Assembly (NCBI GenBank): GCA_015059805.1
Contig: SUZO01000001.1
Coordinates: forward strand, 62,001-126,000
Length of the DNA: 64,000 nt
From: Rikenellaceae bacterium
GTDB taxonomy: Bacteria; Bacteroidota; Bacteroidia; Bacteroidales; Rikenellaceae
Direction of reading: 5' to 3'
The notes beneath the pieces were generated by a model, which worked only from the letters and a program-made list of their open reading frames with translations, searched no databases and had not been told where the DNA came from. Shown here in pieces: positions 58,700-64,000 of the stretch. The first letter of the stretch is position 1, and every line of letters starts with the position of its first letter. Position numbers and translations under genes: made by a program.

Positions 58700-59908
58700 A
58701 TGGCAAAATATATTCTTAAAGAGGTCAAGACCGCCGCTGACGAGAGGGTCTGGTTGCACGTTGACCGCCCAATCTATAAGGATTGCCCAATGTGGGTCTG
58801 CCCACTTGATAACGACATCCGCAATGTCTTTAATCCTGAGCGAAATAAGAAGTTTAACAACGGTGAGGCTATCCGCTGGACCGCTTTTGATTGTGCTACT
58901 GGCGAGGCTGTGGGTCGTATAGCAGCCTTCTATGAGAATAATGCCAGCGATGACTACGAGCAGCCTACAGGTGGTTGCGGATTTTTTGAGTGTATTGACA
59001 ATCAGGAGGTTGCAAATCTGTTGTTTGATGCATGCCGCGACTGGCTCAAGAGCAAAGGCATGGAGGCTATGGATGGTCCAATAAACTTCGGCTCACGAGA
59101 TGCATGGTGGGGACTTCTGGTGGATGGTTTCCAGTATCAGGCTCTCTATACAAACCCTTACCACCAGCCATACTATAAGGCGCTGTTTGAGAACTATGGC
59201 TTCCAGAACTACTTTAATCAGAACACCTATGTTTGGCGTGCCGAGAGTGGTGTATTGAGTGAGGTTGCCCTTGAGAAGGCTCGCCGTGTACTATCAAATC
59301 CAGAGTATCAGATTAAGGATGTGACAAATACCGATTTATCTGAGGCTGCTGAGAATCTGAGAACAATATATAACAAGGCGTGGGCGCTCTTTACGGGTGT
59401 GAAGCCTATGAGCGAACAGGAGGCGCAGAAGCTGATGCAGACCCTTAAGCCTATTATCGACCCAAATCTGATCTACTTTGCCTATCATAATGATGTACCA
59501 ATCGGTTTCTTTGTTATGGTGCCAGACCTTAACTGTGTTATTGGCAAGTTTGGTGGTCGCTTTGGCATTATTGAGAAGCTGCGCCTAATGTGGGAGTTGA
59601 AGGTGCGCAAATCATGCGATAGAGTCTTTGGAATTATCTTCGGTATCACCCCTGAGTATCAGGGTAAGGGTATTGAGAGCGCTATTATGACCTACATCCT
59701 TGAGAACTATATCCAGACGGGTCGCTCACCATATAAGACCTTTGAGTTTGCCTGGATTGGCGACTTTAACCCTGTGATGAATAAGATGATTGAGCGTTAT
59801 GTATGCGCTACACGCCATAAGATGCACACCACATACCGCTACCTCTTTGACCGAACTAAGGAGTTTACCCGTTGCCCTCGCATCGGATTTAAGCGACCAG
59901 CAAAATAA
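58700..59908 (+). CDS. GNAT-like acetyltransferase family protein
   Basis: The 402-residue cytosolic protein appears to have two GNAT-related halves. The first holds GRIAAFYENNASDDYEQPTGGCGFFECID and FDACRDWLKSKGMEAMDGPINFGSRDAWWG. The second holds IGFFVMVPDLNCVIGKFGGRFG and ITPEYQGKGIESAIMTYIL, where the Q-x-K-G-I-E segment fits the acetyl-CoA binding loop. The substrate is unknown. Many Bacteroidota encode this protein, usually annotated only as hypothetical or GNAT. It lies 7 bp after rimO and 18 bp before gcvT. Confidence 0.78.
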   Translation: MAKYILKEVKTAADERVWLHVDRPIYKDCPMWVCPLDNDIRNVFNPERNKKFNNGEAIRWTAFDCATGEAVGRIAAFYENNASDDYEQPTGGCGFFECIDNQEVANLLFDACRDWLKSKGMEAMDGPINFGSRDAWWGLLVDGFQYQALYTNPYHQPYYKALFENYGFQNYFNQNTYVWRAESGVLSEVALEKARRVLSNPEYQIKDVTNTDLSEAAENLRTIYNKAWALFTGVKPMSEQEAQKLMQTLKPIIDPNLIYFAYHNDVPIGFFVMVPDLNCVIGKFGGRFGIIEKLRLMWELKVRKSCDRVFGIIFGITPEYQGKGIESAIMTYILENYIQTGRSPYKTFEFAWIGDFNPVMNKMIERYVCATRHKMHTTYRYLFDRTKEFTRCPRIGFKRPAK

Positions 59909-59926
59909 CCTTAAAAACTATATACA

Positions 59927-61021
59927 ATGAAAACTACACCGTTTACAAACTATCACATAGCTGCAGGGGCAAAGATGGCTCCATTTGCAGGCTATAATAT
60001 GCCTATTGAGTTCTCAGGCATTAAGGACGAACATGCCACTGTGCGTAATGGCGCGGGCGTGTTTGACGTGAGCCACATGGGCGAAATTTGGGTTAAGGGC
60101 GAGAATGCCCTTGCTCTGCTGCAGAAGATTATGTCTAACGACTGCTCAAAGCTCTATGATGGCAAGGTGCTCTACGCTTGCATGCCTAATGGCTCTGGCG
60201 GTATTGTTGATGATGTGCTTGTCTACCGCTTCTCTGAGACAAAGTATATGCTCTGCGTCAATGCCGCTAATGTAGAGAAGGATTGGAACCATATCCTTAA
60301 GTATGGAGCGCAGTTCGGTATGCGTGAGGGCATTGAGCTTGAGAACGCATCGGAGAGAATCTGCCAGCTGGCTATTCAAGGTCCAGATGCTATGAAGATT
60401 GTCCAGAAGATGTGCGACGAGCCTGTAGTGGATATGGAGTACTACACCTTCCGCCAGATGAATGTCGCTGGCTGCGATGCTATACTCTCAATTACTGGCT
60501 ACACTGGCGCGGGTGGCTGCGAGATTTACCTCCATAATGCCGACGCTGAGACTATGTGGAACGCTCTGTGGGCTGCTGGCGAGGAGTATGGACTGAAGAA
60601 TATCGGTCTGGGCGCACGCGATACCCTCCGCCTTGAAAAGGGATTCTGCCTCTATGGTAACGATATATCTGATACCACTTCACCTATTGAGGCGGGACTG
60701 GGCTGGATTACTAAATTTGTTGATGGTAAGGATTTCGTGGACCGCGACCTACTCGCTCAACAGAAGGCTCAGGGCGTGAGCCGTAAACTCGTCGGCTTTA
60801 AGATGATTGACCGCGGTATCCCTCGCCATGAGTACCCACTCGCAGACCTTGAGGGCAATAATATCGGTATCGTAACCTCTGGAACTATGTCCCCAACCCT
60901 CAATGTCGGCATCGGTATGGGTTATGTCGCTACTGAGTTTTCAAAGGTCGGCACTGTTATCGCCGTGGAGGTACGCGGACGATTGTTGAGGGCTGAGGTT
61001 GTTAAACTTCCATTCCTCTAA
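59927..61021 (+). CDS. gcvT: Aminomethyltransferase (glycine cleavage T protein)
   Basis: The 364-residue enzyme moves the aminomethyl carbon of glycine from the H protein to tetrahydrofolate, releasing ammonia. Typical features are the N-terminal [65 protein letters not shown] and the C-terminal [16 protein letters not shown]. Length is normal. No gcvH or gcvP is in the window, so the system is split. A strong terminator follows. Confidence 0.96.
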   Translation: MKTTPFTNYHIAAGAKMAPFAGYNMPIEFSGIKDEHATVRNGAGVFDVSHMGEIWVKGENALALLQKIMSNDCSKLYDGKVLYACMPNGSGGIVDDVLVYRFSETKYMLCVNAANVEKDWNHILKYGAQFGMREGIELENASERICQLAIQGPDAMKIVQKMCDEPVVDMEYYTFRQMNVAGCDAILSITGYTGAGGCEIYLHNADAETMWNALWAAGEEYGLKNIGLGARDTLRLEKGFCLYGNDISDTTSPIEAGLGWITKFVDGKDFVDRDLLAQQKAQGVSRKLVGFKMIDRGIPRHEYPLADLEGNNIGIVTSGTMSPTLNVGIGMGYVATEFSKVGTVIAVEVRGRLLRAEVVKLPFL

Positions 61022-61058
61022 TTTTGTCGTGAAAACGCGGATACCTACTTCCGCTAAC

Positions 61059-61110
61059 AAAAATCCCAGCAATGGCTGTACGTTAAGTACTATCCATCGC
61101 TGGGATTTTT
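61059..61110 (+). terminator. gcvT terminator
   Basis: AAAAATCCCAGC pairs with GCTGGGATTTTT, extended by ATGG/CCAT, with a loop of about 18 nt. Confidence 0.85.
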
Positions 61111-61120
61111 GCCGAGCGCT

Positions 61121-61201
61121 GGCTCGCCTTTGGCGACCCTTCACCGCTCCGCCTCGGCAAAGTCTGCAAGCCGTCTCTGCTCTCGGCTTAATCGCGGCGT
61201 T
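61121..61201 (-). repeat. Intergenic repeat core, copy B2
   Basis: The minus strand matches copy B1 (53939-54018) and, as a core, the 11727-11789 and 53208-53271 segments. Shared landmarks are CGCCGCGATTAAG, GAGAGCAGAG and GAGCGGTGAA. Confidence 0.75.
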
Positions 61202-61243
61202 GTATCTACCGCGTTTTGCCGACAAAATAGGGCGGTGCATAGA

Positions 61244-61280
61244 CACAAAAAAACCTGCCAAACGGCAGGTTTTTTTGTGT
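61244..61280. terminator. Terminator of the surface-protein gene
   Basis: ACACAAAAAAACCTGCC-AAAC-GGCAGGTTTTTTTGTGT is a perfect 17-bp stem with T-tracts on both strands. Confidence 0.9.
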
Positions 61281-61293
61281 GAGTTGTTTATGG

Positions 61294-64000
61294 CTATTCT
61301 GCATAACCTGTCCACTCTACATCCCAAATAGCAGTACGATCCTTGTTGCTTGTACTGCTTGAAGGAGAGAGGTTTTTGAATACTATCTGGAAGTCGCCAG
61401 TAACATTAACAGCCTCCTCAAATGAATACTTAGTTAGCTTAGTTGCACTAAGATTCTGAACGGTAAAGGTTTTTACCACAGCCCCATTCTGCATAATCTC
61501 AACACTAAACTTAATCTTGGTATCACTAAATGGAAGACCATAGTTAAACTTAAGTGTACCACAACCAGTTGTAAGAGTTGGTGAGGTAATTGTACCTTTA
61601 GCCGAAGTCTTACCATTCATGCAAAGTGCGCGGTTAGAGTCATCTCCAATCATCTTGAAAGCAGGACTTGAGTTAGAAGTACCACCCTTGAAGATTGCGC
61701 TGTTTACTGCGACCCAGCCAGCCTTTGTTGTTGTTTTTACATAAGAAGTGTTGGTGTTAGATATTGTGTCGAAGTCATCACAACCACCCTCAGTCTCTAC
61801 AGCCTCAACGTGCTCCTCCATGTAGAATCCAGCATTTACCATTGAGAAGTAGATGTCGTATGTACCAGCCTCGCCAACGAACTTCATATTGCCACCATTG
61901 TTGTATGTTCTATACTTAGTGTCAATATTTACATCGCAAGCGCTACCGTAGCTTAGTGTCCAAGCTTTATCTGCTGCAAACTTAAACTCATCGCCATTTG
62001 CAAGAGTAACGCCCTTAGCTACTGCATAGTCTCCCTCGATAGTCATTGTAACACTGTTTGCAACATCCCAACCATTGAATGAACCTACAACACCCCACTC
62101 GTGCTCTGTAAGACCCTCAACTGGAGCAATATACTCCTCGTGCTTTGCAGCAGCGCTAATGCTTTTGCCTGATGTCATTACATAGACCAGCTTATTATTA
62201 AGGTCAAAGTAAATGTCATAAGTACCAGCCTTTGCAGGTTTGATATTTCCGCTATCGCCACCAGTGTATACAGGTATAGCCATATCTGTATATACGCCCT
62301 CTCTATCCTTGCCATCTACGCCAGTACCATAATTCTTCTCATTGTCCCACTCTTTCTCTGAAGTGGTAACACGAATCTTGAAGCTCTGATTATTAGAAAC
62401 TACAACGTTTCTTGCAAACATAATATTGTCGCCGTATGTGTACATTGGGATGTCATTGCCTTTAGCCCAATCGGTCATATCACCAACAATACTCCACTCA
62501 GTTTCCTTCTTGTTGTCAGTAACCTCATATGGAAGTACATTGAGATAATTGTATGTGCCAGTGATATAACCCTTAACAGTTACATTTGCACCAACAAGGT
62601 GCTTGTAGTCATTAACAGCAACATAGTAGAGTGAAGCATCTTTGTTGCCACCTTCAATATCAATATTGATGTAGCCTTTATCGCTTAAATAAGCAGTACC
62701 TACAAGTTCTACCTCTGTGCTTGTTGCAGTCTGACCTACAAGCGCATCAATATCAGCAGCGGTAAGAACTGTAGGGTTGTATTTAGGAGTGTTGCCCTCT
62801 GAAATAACCAAAGTTGAGGTAGATTTGATCTGCCAAGCATTAGTGTCGTAGTCACTGTAACGAGAAACCTCACCCTCAATACGTACGCACTCACCAAGAA
62901 CACGGTTGTGCTTGTTACCATACACCATAAGAGCGCCAGTGCCATCGGTGATAAAGTATGCAGAAGTACCTACCGCAGAAACGATACCCTTAACAATGTA
63001 GTTACCTTTAGCTGTAATATTGCTAATTGGAGTAGCTGGCTTAAGTGTCTCAGGATTCCAAACAAGCTCAACATCTGTAGCAACGTTATCATCGCCAACA
63101 ACGCCGCTAAGTACGCGACCTACGAACTGACCGAGGTTTGCATCCTTCTCGCCGTAGTTGTTTACAGTCTGGTCTACAGTAAGAACTGAGTTCTCAACCT
63201 TATTACCAACGCACTCAGCAATGTAAGCTGCACCAGCGATGCCACCAAGGTCACGGTAAGCAGTGATAGTAGCGTTCTTTACAGTATTGTTGTTAATCTT
63301 ATAACCTGCAGTGCCGCTCTTCTCAGCTACATAACCTGCGATACCACCAACCTTATCGCCGTTGTCATAAGCAGCGCGGGTAGTGTCATTAGGGGTAACG
63401 GTAAGAGTAAGACCATCAACAGAGCAGTTGATTACATCAGAGTAAGCGTAACCAACAACAGCACCTGCGTAGTGGCTTGACTCGATAACTACATCCTCAA
63501 GAACAACGTTCTTAATGCCCTCAGAGCTAAGTACGTTACCAAACAGACCAGCGCACTCAAGGGCGCTAACCTTCATATTACGGATAACAACACCATTACC
63601 GTCAAAGCTACCCTTAAATGGCTTGCCAGATACTCCGATTGGAGTCCAGAGCTGGTTGTTCAGACCGTTAAGGTCGATAACCTCTCCCTGAAGAACAACA
63701 GACTTGCCCTCAAAGGTATTCTCGCCGCTATTTACCTGCTGTGCTACCCATGCAAGCTCAGCTGGCTCAGTAACTGTATAAGTGCCATTTACCTCAGCAA
63801 CAGCCTTAGTAGTGCCGTCCCAGTGCTTAACAATAAAGTCAGGCTCATTGAAACGCTCGTCAACAACGATATTGAACTCAATAGGGTTGGTGAGAAGCGC
63901 ACCGAGGATATTGGTACGGTAGTTACGCTGGAAAGGAACGTATGAGTAGTTAAGAGTGTTGATCTGAGTGTTGTTAGCATCGTTGTTGTAGATAGTAAGA
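61294..64000 (-). CDS. Large surface protein (DUF6562-like, GLUG/OB/SusF-like modules), partial
   Basis: The frame runs without a stop from the window edge to the TAA at 61294, at least 901 residues. The first Met in frame at 63576 is internal, because residues upstream continue recognisable sequence (SYVPFQRNYRTNI and EFNIVVDERF, DUF6562-like). GLUG-type repeats follow (AGAVVGYAYSD, VGGIAGYVAEKSG), then an OB-fold-like segment (YIVKGIVSAVGTSAYF), two SusE/SusF-like starch-binding modules (EWSIVGDMTDWAKGND and EWGVVGSFNGWDVANS), and a C-terminal lectin-like domain. It is probably a glycan-binding surface or fimbria-like protein. The true start lies beyond the window. Confidence 0.78.
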   Translation of the reverse strand, partial: LTIYNNDANNTQINTLNYSYVPFQRNYRTNILGALLTNPIEFNIVVDERFNEPDFIVKHWDGTTKAVAEVNGTYTVTEPAELAWVAQQVNSGENTFEGKSVVLQGEVIDLNGLNNQLWTPIGVSGKPFKGSFDGNGVVIRNMKVSALECAGLFGNVLSSEGIKNVVLEDVVIESSHYAGAVVGYAYSDVINCSVDGLTLTVTPNDTTRAAYDNGDKVGGIAGYVAEKSGTAGYKINNNTVKNATITAYRDLGGIAGAAYIAECVGNKVENSVLTVDQTVNNYGEKDANLGQFVGRVLSGVVGDDNVATDVELVWNPETLKPATPISNITAKGNYIVKGIVSAVGTSAYFITDGTGALMVYGNKHNRVLGECVRIEGEVSRYSDYDTNAWQIKSTSTLVISEGNTPKYNPTVLTAADIDALVGQTATSTEVELVGTAYLSDKGYINIDIEGGNKDASLYYVAVNDYKHLVGANVTVKGYITGTYNYLNVLPYEVTDNKKETEWSIVGDMTDWAKGNDIPMYTYGDNIMFARNVVVSNNQSFKIRVTTSEKEWDNEKNYGTGVDGKDREGVYTDMAIPVYTGGDSGNIKPAKAGTYDIYFDLNNKLVYVMTSGKSISAAAKHEEYIAPVEGLTEHEWGVVGSFNGWDVANSVTMTIEGDYAVAKGVTLANGDEFKFAADKAWTLSYGSACDVNIDTKYRTYNNGGNMKFVGEAGTYDIYFSMVNAGFYMEEHVEAVETEGGCDDFDTISNTNTSYVKTTTKAGWVAVNSAIFKGGTSNSSPAFKMIGDDSNRALCMNGKTSAKGTITSPTLTTGCGTLKFNYGLPFSDTKIKFSVEIMQNGAVVKTFTVQNLSATKLTKYSFEEAVNVTGDFQIVFKNLSPSSSTSNKDRTAIWDVEWTGYAE

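Larger units (their letters stand above)
61022..61293. other. Intergenic terminator and repeat region (no gene seen)
   Basis: This 272-bp gap between convergent genes holds the gcvT terminator (61059-61110), repeat core copy B2 (61121-61201) and the terminator of the minus-strand surface-protein gene (61244-61280). Confidence 0.7.

Overview
The window comes from a member of the Bacteroidota, most likely the order Bacteroidales. The evidence is (i) many genes preceded by the Bacteroidota promoter pattern TTG-(19-22 nt)-TAnnTTTG, usually without a Shine-Dalgarno site, and (ii) Bacteroidales-type surface proteins (Omp28-like, DUF6029, DUF4988-like and DUF6562-like proteins, PEGA lipoprotein-type proteins). 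A Rikenellaceae/Alistipes-like source fits the gene content, but this is inference.

Layout. 1-5.9 kb: a minus-strand housekeeping block (3'-5' exonuclease fragment, yidC, pyrG, DUF349 protein). The PyrG glutaminase domain has Asn where the catalytic Cys is expected. 6.1-8.3 kb: TPM-domain protein, LemA and an orphan OmpR-type response regulator. 8.3-11.5 kb: NhaD-like antiporter, a glycosyltransferase, and a glucosaminidase with LysM repeats. 11.5-15.6 kb: a small accessory region in which one single-polypeptide restriction-modification enzyme lies between identical 59-bp direct repeats, next to an intact tRNA-Thr and a tRNA-Thr fragment. 15.7-26.4 kb: threonine dehydrogenase, PadR/DUF2812 pair, a PEP-synthase-like protein with receiver-like domains, RidA, C_GCAxxG_C_C protein, PEGA protein, UvrC, endonuclease III and a 42-residue small protein. 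26.4-29.3 kb: a translationally coupled LuxE-like/LicD/glycosyltransferase operon.

29.3-37.8 kb holds the most unusual locus. It has three kinase-fold proteins (one apparently dead), a PP2C phosphatase with a DEPK-repeat linker, and two von Willebrand A proteins (one with a broken metal site). A LIM/DA1-like metallopeptidase is divergently transcribed from it. It looks like an expanded form of the known TerY-P triad (vWA + PP2C + kinase), with an active and a degenerate copy of two of its parts. No other Ter gene is visible.

37.8-53.1 kb: dUTPase, MalY/PatB-type aminotransferase, PepSY-TM protein and lipoprotein, tRNA-CAT, a serine-type sulfatase, then a run of exported proteins (thioredoxin-like, DUF6029, triple Omp28-like lipoprotein and two large lipoproteins). 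53.1-54.3 kb is non-coding: a repeat element, RNase P RNA, partial copies of the rnpB 3' end, and several hairpins. 54.3-61.0 kb: DUF819 transporter, a DUF1566-like exported protein, ftsY, rimO, a GNAT-like protein and gcvT. The window ends inside a large minus-strand surface protein.

A dispersed intergenic repeat family links the gaps at 11.6, 21.3, 53.1, 53.9 and 61.1 kb. Where an upstream Met, TTG or GTG would lengthen a reading frame without support, I placed the start at the ATG that begins recognisable family sequence and say so in the entry.
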